NCBI GenBank assembly: GCA_021806845.1
Contig: JAKAPV010000054.1
Span: forward strand, 1 to 13,997
Origin: Bacillota bacterium
GTDB lineage: Bacteria; Bacillota; Sulfobacillia; JAJZYS01; JAJYTV01
Reading direction: 5' to 3'
DNA: 13,997 bases
A program made the translations under genes and the position numbers. Of this stretch, positions 7,200 through 13,890 are shown in pieces. Under the pieces are notes generated by a model that was not told the origin of the DNA, made no database searches, and saw only the letters and a program-made list of their open reading frames with translations. Each line of letters opens with the position of its first letter. Positions within the stretch are counted from its first letter, which is position 1.

Positions 7200-7423
7200 T
7201 TGACCTCTACGACGACCTGCCGGCCTTCCCGCTCGCCGACCGCGCGCATCACAGCGCGCAGCGACTTCGCGATCCGGCCGTTGCGCCCGACCACCCTGCC
7301 GACGTCGCTCGGGTCCACCGAGACGACAAAGAGCAGGCGGCGTCCCTCATCATGGCGCTCTATGCGCACGGCGTCCGGCACCTTCACGAGTGCGCGCACG
7401 AGCACCGCCAGTGCTTCATCCAT
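7196..7423 (-). CDS. khpA: KH-domain RNA-binding protein KhpA (YlqC)
   Basis: Small KH-domain RNA-binding protein of 75 aa. Relatives pair with KhpB/Jag and influence cell elongation and RNA stability. The start region MDEALAVLVRALVKVPDAV and the KH loop VVGRNGRIAKSLRAVM with its GxxG (GRNG) are clear. I prefer ATG at 7423, which overlaps the rpsP stop as TGATG and lies 7 nt after GGAG. The codon before it, GTG at 7426, is an alternative that adds one residue. Confidence 0.94.
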   Translation of the reverse strand: MDEALAVLVRALVKVPDAVRIERHDEGRRLLFVVSVDPSDVGRVVGRNGRIAKSLRAVMRAVGEREGRQVVVEVK

Positions 7424-7689
7424 CACTTGGCTCCATCCTCTTTGCCCGCGGACACTCCTGCCTTGCGGAGGATGTCGCGGACAGTCTGCGAGGGCTGCGC
7501 TCCGTTGCGCAGCCAGTAGCTGGCGCGCTCGGCCTTCACCTCGACCACGGCGGGCTGCTTCTTCGGATCGTAGTACCCGATCTCCTCGATGAAAGCACCG
7601 TCGCGCGGGGAACGGCTTTCGGCCACCACGATGCGGTAGAAGGGGTTCTTCTTCGCACCCATGCGGCGCAGGCGGATCTTGACGGCCAG
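7423..7689 (-). CDS. rpsP: 30S ribosomal protein bS16, probable CTG start
   Basis: Small-subunit protein bS16, recognised by AVKIRLRRMGAKKNPFYRIV, ESRSPRDGAFIEEIGYYDP and the WLRNGAQPSQTVRDIL segment. The usual N-terminus is MAVKIRL. Here CTG at 7689 would give exactly that, and it sits 8 nt after a perfect AGGAGG (7698-7703). The standard alternative, GTG at 7698, overlaps the Shine-Dalgarno itself and the ffh stop (GTGA), and would add MSE plus the CTG as Leu. I therefore favour CTG, giving 88 aa. If GTG is used the gene ends at 7698 with 91 aa. Gene identity is certain; the start is inferred. Confidence 0.93.
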   Translation of the reverse strand: MAVKIRLRRMGAKKNPFYRIVVAESRSPRDGAFIEEIGYYDPKKQPAVVEVKAERASYWLRNGAQPSQTVRDILRKAGVSAGKEDGAK

Positions 7690-7694
7690 TTCAC

Positions 7695-9020
7695 TCACCT
7701 CCTCTCAAGCGGTGGCATGGGCGGCATCTTGCCGCGCATGCCCTTCATGGCCTTCGCCATCCGGCGCATCTCTTCGAACTGGCGCAGCACCCGGTTGACA
7801 TCGGCGACGCTCGTCCCTGAGCCCTTCGCGATGCGTCGGCGCCGGCTGGCGTCGAGAAGACGCGGGTCTCGGCGCTCTGCGCGCGTCATCGACTGCAAAA
7901 CGGCGAGAGAGCGACCGACCTGGCTCTCGTCGAGATCCCGGTCCTTCAGCTTGCGGCCGACCCCGGGGATCATGCCGAGAATCTCCCGCATGGAGCCCAT
8001 CTTGCGCACGGTCTGCAGCTGCGTCATCAGGTCATCGAGCGTGACCTGGCCCTTGCGCAGCCGCTTCTCCATCTCGGCGGTGTCGGCCTCGGCGGCCTGT
8101 GCCTGCGCGCGTTCGATCAGGCCCATCACGTCGCCCATGCCGAGAATGCGCTGGGCCATGCGGTCGGGACTAAAGGCCTCCAGCTGCTCGGGGCGCTCGC
8201 CGGTGGAGGCGAACAGGATCGGTTTGCCGGTTGCGGCGCGCACCGAGAGGGCCGCACCGCCGCGCGCGTCGCCGTCCACCTTCGACAGCACGACGCCGTC
8301 GATGCCGACGTCCCGCTGGAACGCCTCCGCCGTGCCGAGCGCCGCCTGACCGGTCATCGCGTCCAGGACGAGGATGGTCGCGGCCGGATCCGTCGCCCGG
8401 TGGATCGCCTGCAGCTCCGCCATGAGCTCCGGGTCGACCTCCTGGCGGCCGGCCGTGTCGATCAGCACGACGTCCTGGCCGCCCTGGCGCGCGCGTTCGA
8501 TGCCCGCGCGCGCGGCCCGCACGGGGTCCTGCGTCTCCGGGCGCTGCACGGGAACGCCGATGCGCTCGCCGAGCACCGCCAGCTGTTCGATGGCGGCAGG
8601 ACGCTTCAGGTCGCAGGCGACGAGGAGCGGCCAGTGCTGTTCCTGCTTCATGCGGAGTGCGAGCTTCGCGGCGAACGTCGTCTTGCCGGCGCCCTGCAGG
8701 CCGAGAAGCAGCACGACGTGCGGAGCCTTGCCGCGTAGGCGCAGCGGCTGGGCGTCGCCGCCCAGGAGGTCGCGCAGCGCCTCGTGCACATGCTTCAACA
8801 CCGTCTGGCCCGGCGTCAGGCTCTGCATCACGTCTTCTCCGAGCAGTTTCGGCTCGAGCCCTGTGACGAAGTCACGGGCGACGGCGAAGTGCACGTCGGC
8901 ATCCAACAGCGCGATGCGCACTTCGCGCAGCGCCTTCTTGATGTCCTCCGGCGTCAGCTTGCCGTGTCCGCGCAGCCGATCGAACGTCTGCCGCAGGCGC
9001 TCCTGCAGCTGCTCAAACAT
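7695..9020 (-). CDS. ffh: Signal recognition particle protein Ffh (SRP54)
   Basis: GTPase subunit of the signal recognition particle, which targets nascent membrane and secreted proteins to the SecYEG translocon with FtsY and 4.5S/6S RNA. The 441-aa protein has the N domain (1-90), the G domain with GLQGAGKTT (from 107), DTAGRQ (188-193) and SKVDGD (246-251), and a methionine-rich M domain (about 300-441) ending KGMRGKMPPMPP. I chose ATG at 9020 (MFEQLQERL), which matches the family start. The longer open frame to 9119 would overlap ylxM deeply. The start overlaps the ylxM stop by 8 nt. The ftsY gene that often precedes ylxM-ffh is not here. Confidence 0.98.
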   Translation of the reverse strand: MFEQLQERLRQTFDRLRGHGKLTPEDIKKALREVRIALLDADVHFAVARDFVTGLEPKLLGEDVMQSLTPGQTVLKHVHEALRDLLGGDAQPLRLRGKAPHVVLLLGLQGAGKTTFAAKLALRMKQEQHWPLLVACDLKRPAAIEQLAVLGERIGVPVQRPETQDPVRAARAGIERARQGGQDVVLIDTAGRQEVDPELMAELQAIHRATDPAATILVLDAMTGQAALGTAEAFQRDVGIDGVVLSKVDGDARGGAALSVRAATGKPILFASTGERPEQLEAFSPDRMAQRILGMGDVMGLIERAQAQAAEADTAEMEKRLRKGQVTLDDLMTQLQTVRKMGSMREILGMIPGVGRKLKDRDLDESQVGRSLAVLQSMTRAERRDPRLLDASRRRRIAKGSGTSVADVNRVLRQFEEMRRMAKAMKGMRGKMPPMPPLERR

Positions 9021-9348
9021 CCGCTTCCAACTCCCTAAGCCGCTCCTGCGCCACTGCGGCGGCTGACGACGCATCTCCGCGCAGGAGCGCTTCGCGCACC
9101 GACCGCCAAGCGGAAACATCCGCTGCGTGCTCGGCGATCGCGCCGATCGCCGTTTCGAGGTCCTCCATCGCGCGTTCCGCCCGCCGCACCAAAAGCAGTG
9201 CTGCCGGGCGGCTGCAGCCGAGTTCCTCCGCGCATTCCGCGAGCGAAAGGTCCTCCAGGAGGTGCAACTGGAAGGCCCGCCGCTGGCGCTCGCTCAGGGC
9301 TTCGCCGTAGAAGTCGAAGAGCAGCGCGCGCCGCGCGAGGGGATCCAT
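9013..9348 (-). CDS. ylxM: YlxM-family SRP-associated helix-turn-helix protein
   Basis: Small helical protein of 111 aa, encoded next to ffh in most Bacillota and linked to SRP function. It resembles a sigma-factor region 4 helix-turn-helix: LSERQRRAFQLHLLEDLSLAECAEELGCSRPAALLLVRRAER. An acidic helical C-terminus follows. I chose ATG at 9348, preceded by AGAGGGG with 8 nt spacing. The open frame continues to 9489, but that part runs through the promoter and into the upstream gene. It is the first gene of the operon. Confidence 0.92.
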   Translation of the reverse strand: MDPLARRALLFDFYGEALSERQRRAFQLHLLEDLSLAECAEELGCSRPAALLLVRRAERAMEDLETAIGAIAEHAADVSAWRSVREALLRGDASSAAAVAQERLRELEADV

Positions 9349-9360
9349 CGTCAGCACCCC

Positions 9361-9413
9361 TCTGTTAAGACTCAACGTTAACAGACAATACAGGCGTTGC
9401 CGTGCAGCGTCAA
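9361..9413 (-). promoter_or_regulatory. Promoter of the ylxM-ffh operon with palindrome at the start site
   Basis: On the minus strand, TTGACG (9408-9413, 5 of 6) and TATTGT (9385-9390, 4 of 6) are separated by 17 nt. Immediately downstream is an 8-bp inverted repeat, TCTGTTAA (9361-9368) with TTAACAGA (9378-9385) and a 9-nt spacer. It touches the -10 box and covers the expected start near 9378. It could be an operator or a 5' hairpin of the transcript. Promoter elements are seen; the regulatory role is inferred. Confidence 0.7.
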
Positions 9414-9458
9414 GTCGCTGCCCCGGCGTGAAGCCGAGGCGCACTGGAGACGCGCCAG

Positions 9459-10082
9459 TCAGGACGCGTAAGCAGGATCCGGGTTCCACACATATTCCAT
9501 GCGGCTGGCGGCGGCTCTTGCGACTTCAGAACCGAGCAGGCGCGCCACGAGATGCAAGGTCATGTCCGTCCCGGCGGAAATGCCGGCCGACGTCACGATG
9601 TTGCCGCTGTCGACCCAGCGGGCGGATTGGTCCCAGACAGCGCCGGGCACGACGGATTGCACCCAGAAAAATGCCCGGCGGTTGGTCGTGGCCCGCACGC
9701 CGTCAAGAAGTCCTGCGCTGCCCAGCAGTGCGGCGCCCGTGCATACCGAGGCGATGATCTCCGTCCGCTGCGCTTGGGCACGGACAAACGCATGCAGCGT
9801 CTCGTTCTTGTACTGCGTGCGCGTGCCGAATCCACCGGGTGCGATGAGGATGTCGAGCTTGGGACAGTGCGCGAAGGTATGGTCCGGGACAACGCGCATG
9901 CCTCCCCGCATCACGACGGGCGTATCCTTCTCGGCCACGCTGACGACTTGGAACGGATATGGCGGATCGTCGTCGTCCCGGCCCGAAAAGTGGGCCACGG
10001 TCAACGCTTCCACCGGACCGAAAACGTCCAACGGTTCGAACTCGGGGAATAACAGCAGCCCGACCCTGCGCGATTTGTTCAT
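9459..10082 (-). CDS. DJ-1/PfpI-family protein (isonitrile hydratase-like)
   Basis: Class I glutamine amidotransferase-like protein of 207 aa. Family members include isonitrile hydratase, chaperone-like or glyoxalase-like enzymes, and the sensor half of GlxA-type AraC regulators. The nucleophile is Cys114 in the elbow ASVCTGAALLGSAGLLDG. Near the N-terminus is the acidic segment FPEFEPLDVFGPVEAL. Also present are ILIAPGGFGTRT and the characteristic TSAGISAGTDMTLHLV. No DNA-binding domain follows, so it is a stand-alone enzyme type. ATG at 10082 was chosen with GGGAG upstream; the frame remains open to 10268 without plausible coding character. Its substrate cannot be told from sequence. It is divergent from the lipoprotein gene, and no clear promoter is visible between them. 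Confidence 0.9.
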   Translation of the reverse strand: MNKSRRVGLLLFPEFEPLDVFGPVEALTVAHFSGRDDDDPPYPFQVVSVAEKDTPVVMRGGMRVVPDHTFAHCPKLDILIAPGGFGTRTQYKNETLHAFVRAQAQRTEIIASVCTGAALLGSAGLLDGVRATTNRRAFFWVQSVVPGAVWDQSARWVDSGNIVTSAGISAGTDMTLHLVARLLGSEVARAAASRMEYVWNPDPAYAS

Positions 10083-10218
10083 GCTCGATCGCTCCCTCTT
10101 GCGACGCTGCCTTGAGCGTTCCAACAGTGTTGCCCTGGACCTCCTTGCCGGGCAGGTGCCGCTCCACGACGCGGCGAAGCCTGGAACCATCTGCCAATGC
10201 AGCAAGGGGGCGCAGACA

Positions 10219-11334
10219 GTGCGCAGAGCGGCCCGCCTCTCAAGCGTGCTGACGATTGCGCTGCTCACCGCTGCGTGCGGCGCGGCAGCCCCGCACCAGA
10301 CGGCGACAGGCCATCCCCATCGTCATGCCCGGACCACAACATCATCCACAGGCGGCGCGCAGACCGGAACGGGAACCGAGTCCTCTACCGGCACCGGCAC
10401 CCCGCGGGCCGGAACGGGAAGCGGGCCCTCGACGGGCGCTACATCCTCCGCCCCCGGTGCTGGATCGTCCATCGCCAACCCGAATCCTCCGGGTCCTCCG
10501 GTCACCGATGCAGCCGGCAAGGAATGCCTCGCCGCGCTGGCGGCGGCACACGTCGACACGTCGCATGTCACGGACTCCTCCGGCGGGCCGCCGACCGAGG
10601 TCCCCATGACGCTCAGCTCGTCGCTTCAGAGCGGCCCGGTCGCCCAGGGGACGGGCTGGGCATCGGGGATCCAGACGGCGACCTGGAACCTCCTCTCGTC
10701 GGCGGCAGGCATGCCCCTCACGCCATACCTCGGGCAGACGCTGGCGGAAGTTACCTTGAACAACTGGGGGAGCCTCCAGATCGGCGATTACGTCTGCTTC
10801 GAACAGGGCCCTCACGTGGTCGGGCTTTTCGCTCAGCAGCCCTACTACAGCTTTCAGCCGATGCAAGACGTGACCCTCCAGGGCAAGACGGTCCAGGACC
10901 TCACAGGACTCGGCTACCTGCAGTGGCTGGAGTCCGTGGGCGCATACGAGCCCAAGCCTGCGCCCAACAGCTCGTCGATGAGCGCCGAAGCAGCGCTCCT
11001 CGACTACTTCGCGGTGTTGAACGCGGGGCTCCCCGCGCCGCAGCAGAGCTCGATCGGATCTACTCTGGTGCCGAACGGCGAGAGCTTCTCCAGTATGGCC
11101 TCGATCTTCCAGGCGCTCGTCCCCCTGGGCGTGACTCCGTGGCAACCGCCTCCCCCCGGTAGCGCGGGCAACCCCGAACTCTCCCAGGAGTTCGGGGTTG
11201 GGCTCTGGCCGGACTTCCGCAACTTCAACACGAATTACCTGGCTGGCGACGGCTGGGTCGGCGAATTCATCACCGTCGACCGCACGACAACCTCGTCGCC
11301 CTGGCTGGTGACAGGGTTCGGCACCGGACCTTGA
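10219..11334 (+). CDS. Predicted lipoprotein with Thr/Gly/Ser linker, unknown function
   Basis: 371-aa predicted lipoprotein I do not recognise by name. The start is GTG at 10219, 8 nt after AAGGGGG. A short basic N-terminus and hydrophobic core lead to a lipobox-like LLTAAC with Cys20; Thr at -3 is slightly unusual. Residues 25-95 form a low-complexity Thr/Gly/Ser/Pro linker, probably a flexible wall-spanning tether. The mature globular part (about 100-371) has two Cys (103, 193). Its C-terminal third, about residues 255-371 (EAALLDYFAVLNAG to WLVTGFGTGP), weakly resembles the NTF2-like fold of some secreted Bacillota proteins; this is only a guess. An upstream extension of the frame to 9499 lies antisense to the DJ-1 gene and was rejected. 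The stop lies 14 nt before the next gene's ATG. Confidence 0.8.
   Translation: MRRAARLSSVLTIALLTAACGAAAPHQTATGHPHRHARTTTSSTGGAQTGTGTESSTGTGTPRAGTGSGPSTGATSSAPGAGSSIANPNPPGPPVTDAAGKECLAALAAAHVDTSHVTDSSGGPPTEVPMTLSSSLQSGPVAQGTGWASGIQTATWNLLSSAAGMPLTPYLGQTLAEVTLNNWGSLQIGDYVCFEQGPHVVGLFAQQPYYSFQPMQDVTLQGKTVQDLTGLGYLQWLESVGAYEPKPAPNSSSMSAEAALLDYFAVLNAGLPAPQQSSIGSTLVPNGESFSSMASIFQALVPLGVTPWQPPPPGSAGNPELSQEFGVGLWPDFRNFNTNYLAGDGWVGEFITVDRTTTSSPWLVTGFGTGP
11169..11200 (+). repeat. 13-bp perfect inverted repeat inside the lipoprotein gene
   Basis: The arms 11169-11181 and 11188-11200 are exact reverse complements with a 6-nt loop, located about 135 nt before the stop. They encode the ordinary-looking peptide NPELSQEFGV. 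Such a long perfect stem inside a coding region is uncommon and may be an RNA structure, a protein-binding site or chance in GC-rich DNA. Confidence 0.7.
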
Positions 11335-11348
11335 ACGTGGTGCGCGTG

Positions 11349-12047
11349 ATGCCCTCGACCCACCCTACCCTGCGGCAGATCGCCGCGGATATGTTGTCGC
11401 TGCTCGCAGTGCGGGCGCTCCACCTGCTGGAGCGCCCCGCAATGTCGGTGGACAGGCAGAAGGCTGCCGCCTTTGATAGTACGCTCGCCGCGGCAGTGAA
11501 CTCCCCCGCGAAGTCCGTCTCCTACGCGCTCCCGTACCCGAAATACGAATTCCTGCGCTACGTCTCAGAGCACCACGGCCTGCTGCTCCATGGGTCAAAC
11601 GGTTTGCCGCGCAGCCAGCTCGAGCCTCGGCTGCAGACGACGTTCTTCGGCCAGCCGGCAACGGCCGTGTTTGCGACGCCGGATGACATCTGGTCCATCT
11701 TCTTCGCCATTGTGAACAACGATGGCTTCGTAGGCTCAAAGCGAAACGGCTGCATCCGCATTGGGCTGGAAAATAGCGTGCGCAAGTTCTACTGGTTCAG
11801 CCTCTCCACTGCGATGCGTGATCGGGAAGGCGAGCTCTGCGAAGGGACTGTCCACCTCCTGCCGACCTCGGCTTTCCGACGCAGCGACATCCCCGACGAA
11901 TGGAAGAGCGATGTCCCGGTCGTTCCGATCGCCGCTCTTCGGGTGGCGCCCGCGGACTTTCCATTCGAGATCGGAGCTCATCCTGAAGTGCCCGCGTGGC
12001 GCTTCTTTTGGCGCATGGCGCTGCAGCGGCGCAGACCAACCCACTAG
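11349..12047 (+). CDS. Unknown protein, possible ADP-ribosyltransferase-like fold
   Basis: Protein of about 232 aa with no signal peptide or clear membrane span. The best-looking block is LLLHGSN, then LEPRLQTTFFGQPATAVFAT, DDIWSIFFAIV, EGTVHLLP and VPVVPIAALRV..DFPF. The HGS followed by a xVFAT strand and a helix recalls the first motifs of the ADP-ribosyltransferase/PARP-like and KptA folds. The third motif residue cannot be assigned, so this is a weak inference. The ATG at 11349 has GGTG 6 nt upstream. A TTG at 11331 that overlaps the lipoprotein stop (TTGA) would add six residues. Tight spacing suggests co-transcription with the lipoprotein gene. Confidence 0.72.
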   Translation: MPSTHPTLRQIAADMLSLLAVRALHLLERPAMSVDRQKAAAFDSTLAAAVNSPAKSVSYALPYPKYEFLRYVSEHHGLLLHGSNGLPRSQLEPRLQTTFFGQPATAVFATPDDIWSIFFAIVNNDGFVGSKRNGCIRIGLENSVRKFYWFSLSTAMRDREGELCEGTVHLLPTSAFRRSDIPDEWKSDVPVVPIAALRVAPADFPFEIGAHPEVPAWRFFWRMALQRRRPTH

Positions 12048-12142
12048 TATCGCCCAGCGTCCGCTTGGCCATACGGTATGATGGATCCGCGGCGCGAGCG
12101 AATGCCACGCGCTCTGACCCGGAGAAACGGAGGCAATCAGTG

Positions 12143-13495
12143 ATGAGCATCGATCTCCGCCAGCAGGCGTCCGTCACACCCGAACTGCTCGCTTCCTGCC
12201 GGGAGCACTTTGCGAGCGACCCACGCCAGGTCACGCTCGCGCATGCGGTGCGCAAGAGCGGGATCGACGCCGTCGCCCTGAACGTCGATCTCGCGACGTC
12301 CATGCAGCACACCTTTTCGCACGTCGTGAAGGGCGGCCCGATCACCAACCAGAAGCAGAGCGGCCGCTGCTGGATGTTCGCCGGGCTCAACACCCTGCGC
12401 ATCCCGGTCATGCAGCGCTGCAACCTTGAGGAGTTCGAGCTCTCGCAGGCGTACCAGATGTTCTGGGACAAATTCGAGAAGGCGAACTACTTCCTCGAGA
12501 ACATCCTCGAGACCCTGCGAGAACCGCTCGACGGGCGACTTGTAGCCTGGCTCCTCACAGCGCCGCTCGGCGACGGCGGCCAGTGGGACATGTTCGTGAA
12601 CCTGGTCGAGAAATATGGCGTCGTTCCCAAGTGGGTCATGCCGGAGACCTTCCACTCCAGCCGCTCGAGAACCATGAACGACCTCCTCACGGCGAAGCTG
12701 CGGCAAGACGCCGGGAGGCTGCGCGACCTGCACGAGCAGGGAAGCGAGCTTGGGCCCCTGCGCCAGGAGAAGGAGCGCATGCTCGGCGAGTTCTACGTCG
12801 CGCTCGTCACCTTCCTCGGCGAACCGCCGCACGAGTTCGACTTCGAGTACCGCAGCAAGGACGACGAGTTCCACCGTGACGCAGGCCTCACGCCGCTTGA
12901 ATTCTTCCACCGCTATGTCGGCATGGACCTGCGGGAATATGTAAGCGTCATCAACGCGCCGACCGCCGACAAGCCGTACAGCCGGACCTTCACGGTCAAG
13001 TACCTCGGCAACGTCAAGGGCGGGAGCGATGTCATCTATCTCAACGTCGAAGCAGAGACGCTGCGAGAGGTCGCCATGGCGCAACTCCTGGCCGGCGAGG
13101 CGGTCTGGTTCGGCTGCGACGTAGGCAAGATGCGCGAGCGCGAAGGCGGTATCCTGGCGGAAGGCCTCTACGACTACTCCGCAGTGCTCGGCATGCCGCT
13201 CGAAATGACGAAGGCGCAGCGCCTCGACTACGGCGAGAGCCTGATGACCCACGCCATGGTGTTCACCGGCGTCAACGTCGTGGACGGCCGGCCCAACCGC
13301 TGGAGGGTGGAGAACAGCTGGGGTGCGGACGCCGGCAACAAGGGATTCTTCGTCATGAGCGACGAGTGGTTCGACGCGTACATGTACCAAGTCGTCGTGC
13401 GCAAGAGCGTCCTGCCCCAAGAGCTCCGGCAGGCCCTCGAGCAGCCGCCGATCGTTCTGCCGCCATGGGACCCGATGGGATCGCTGGCCAACTAG
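12143..13495 (+). CDS. pepC: Aminopeptidase C (bleomycin hydrolase family, C1B)
   Basis: Cytosolic papain-like cysteine aminopeptidase of 450 aa; family members form hexameric barrels with the active sites inside. The oxyanion Gln70 and catalytic Cys76 are in ITNQKQSGRCWMFAG. His370 is in THAMVFTGV and Asn391 in VENSWG, completing the triad. The length matches bacterial PepC (about 440-450). The C-terminal tail, which autoprocesses in homologues, ends GSLAN. The start is ATG at 12143, or the preceding GTG at 12140, behind CGGAGG. A TATGAT at 12077-12082 could be a -10 box but lacks a good -35. It follows the ART-like gene by 95 nt and may have its own promoter. Confidence 0.97.
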   Translation: MSIDLRQQASVTPELLASCREHFASDPRQVTLAHAVRKSGIDAVALNVDLATSMQHTFSHVVKGGPITNQKQSGRCWMFAGLNTLRIPVMQRCNLEEFELSQAYQMFWDKFEKANYFLENILETLREPLDGRLVAWLLTAPLGDGGQWDMFVNLVEKYGVVPKWVMPETFHSSRSRTMNDLLTAKLRQDAGRLRDLHEQGSELGPLRQEKERMLGEFYVALVTFLGEPPHEFDFEYRSKDDEFHRDAGLTPLEFFHRYVGMDLREYVSVINAPTADKPYSRTFTVKYLGNVKGGSDVIYLNVEAETLREVAMAQLLAGEAVWFGCDVGKMREREGGILAEGLYDYSAVLGMPLEMTKAQRLDYGESLMTHAMVFTGVNVVDGRPNRWRVENSWGADAGNKGFFVMSDEWFDAYMYQVVVRKSVLPQELRQALEQPPIVLPPWDPMGSLAN

Positions 13496-13506
13496 CCGCG
13501 ACAAGG

Positions 13507-13540
13507 AAGTGCGGCCGTGCGCTCATGCGCGCGGCCGCTT
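13507..13540. terminator. Hairpin between convergent pepC and yggT-like genes
   Basis: An inverted repeat of about 14 pairs (AAG..CGGCCG.GCGC with its complement) includes a 2-nt bulge and one wobble pair and is closed by a TCAT loop. It begins 11 nt after the pepC stop. U-tracts are poor on both sides, so its role as a bidirectional terminator rests on position. Confidence 0.6.
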
Positions 13541-13558
13541 CGTGTGGTCGCGCTCCTT

Positions 13559-13873
13559 CTACTCCGTGCGGTTGATCATGACGAGCCGCACGAGTCCCTC
13601 GGCGATGAGCCAGTACACAGCCATCGCGACCAACGTGAAGATCTCGAGCCGCGAGACCCCATACGCGACGCGATACCCGAAGAGGGTAAAGAACGGAGCG
13701 ACGAACGGCGTCGACAGGCTGTAGACGAAGTTGGCGAACGCGTTCGCCGGATTGGCCCCCAAGAGGGCCAGTACGAAGCGGAAGGCGAGCAGCACGAGCA
13801 GGACCCGGACGATGTACCGGATCACGCGCACCCAAAGTCGTTGGCCTTCGACCCGAGGCTCCAGATCGGACAT
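13559..13873 (-). CDS. YggT-like integral membrane protein
   Basis: 104-aa membrane protein with two hydrophobic segments (about residues 17-40 and 78-97). Between them is the YggT-type loop NPANAFANFVYSLSTPFVAPFFTLFGY, here cited by position 41-67 with key residues F49, Y51, T55 and P56. YggT proteins are poorly characterised; some sit beside division genes or affect ion and osmotic tolerance. The ATG at 13873 has GAGGGGTG 5 nt upstream. The 3' end of a group II intron lies about 18 nt upstream in the same orientation, so its natural promoter and leader may be displaced or replaced by the intron. Confidence 0.8.
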   Translation of the reverse strand: MSDLEPRVEGQRLWVRVIRYIVRVLLVLLAFRFVLALLGANPANAFANFVYSLSTPFVAPFFTLFGYRVAYGVSRLEIFTLVAMAVYWLIAEGLVRLVMINRTE

Positions 13874-13890
13874 GAAATCACCCCTCGAAA

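Noticed and set aside
9420..9458. Possible terminator after the DJ-1 gene
   Set aside because: Only 5-bp competing stems and no U-tract; not convincing.
10122..10132. CAACAGTGTTG near-palindrome between the divergent DJ-1 and lipoprotein genes
   Set aside because: Only 5-bp arms and no promoter boxes found around it; too short to call an operator.
10364..10420. Repeated CCGGAACGGGAA (10364-10375 and 10409-10420)
   Set aside because: Explained by the Thr/Gly low-complexity linker coding; only two copies, not an array.
12077..12082. TATGAT as -10 box of a pepC promoter
   Set aside because: No acceptable -35 at 16-18 nt upstream and no extended -10, so not listed as a separate feature.
12137..13504. 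455-codon open frame antisense to pepC
   Set aside because: Arises from high GC on the opposite strand of a clear PepC gene with intact catalytic motifs; its translation has no recognisable domain.
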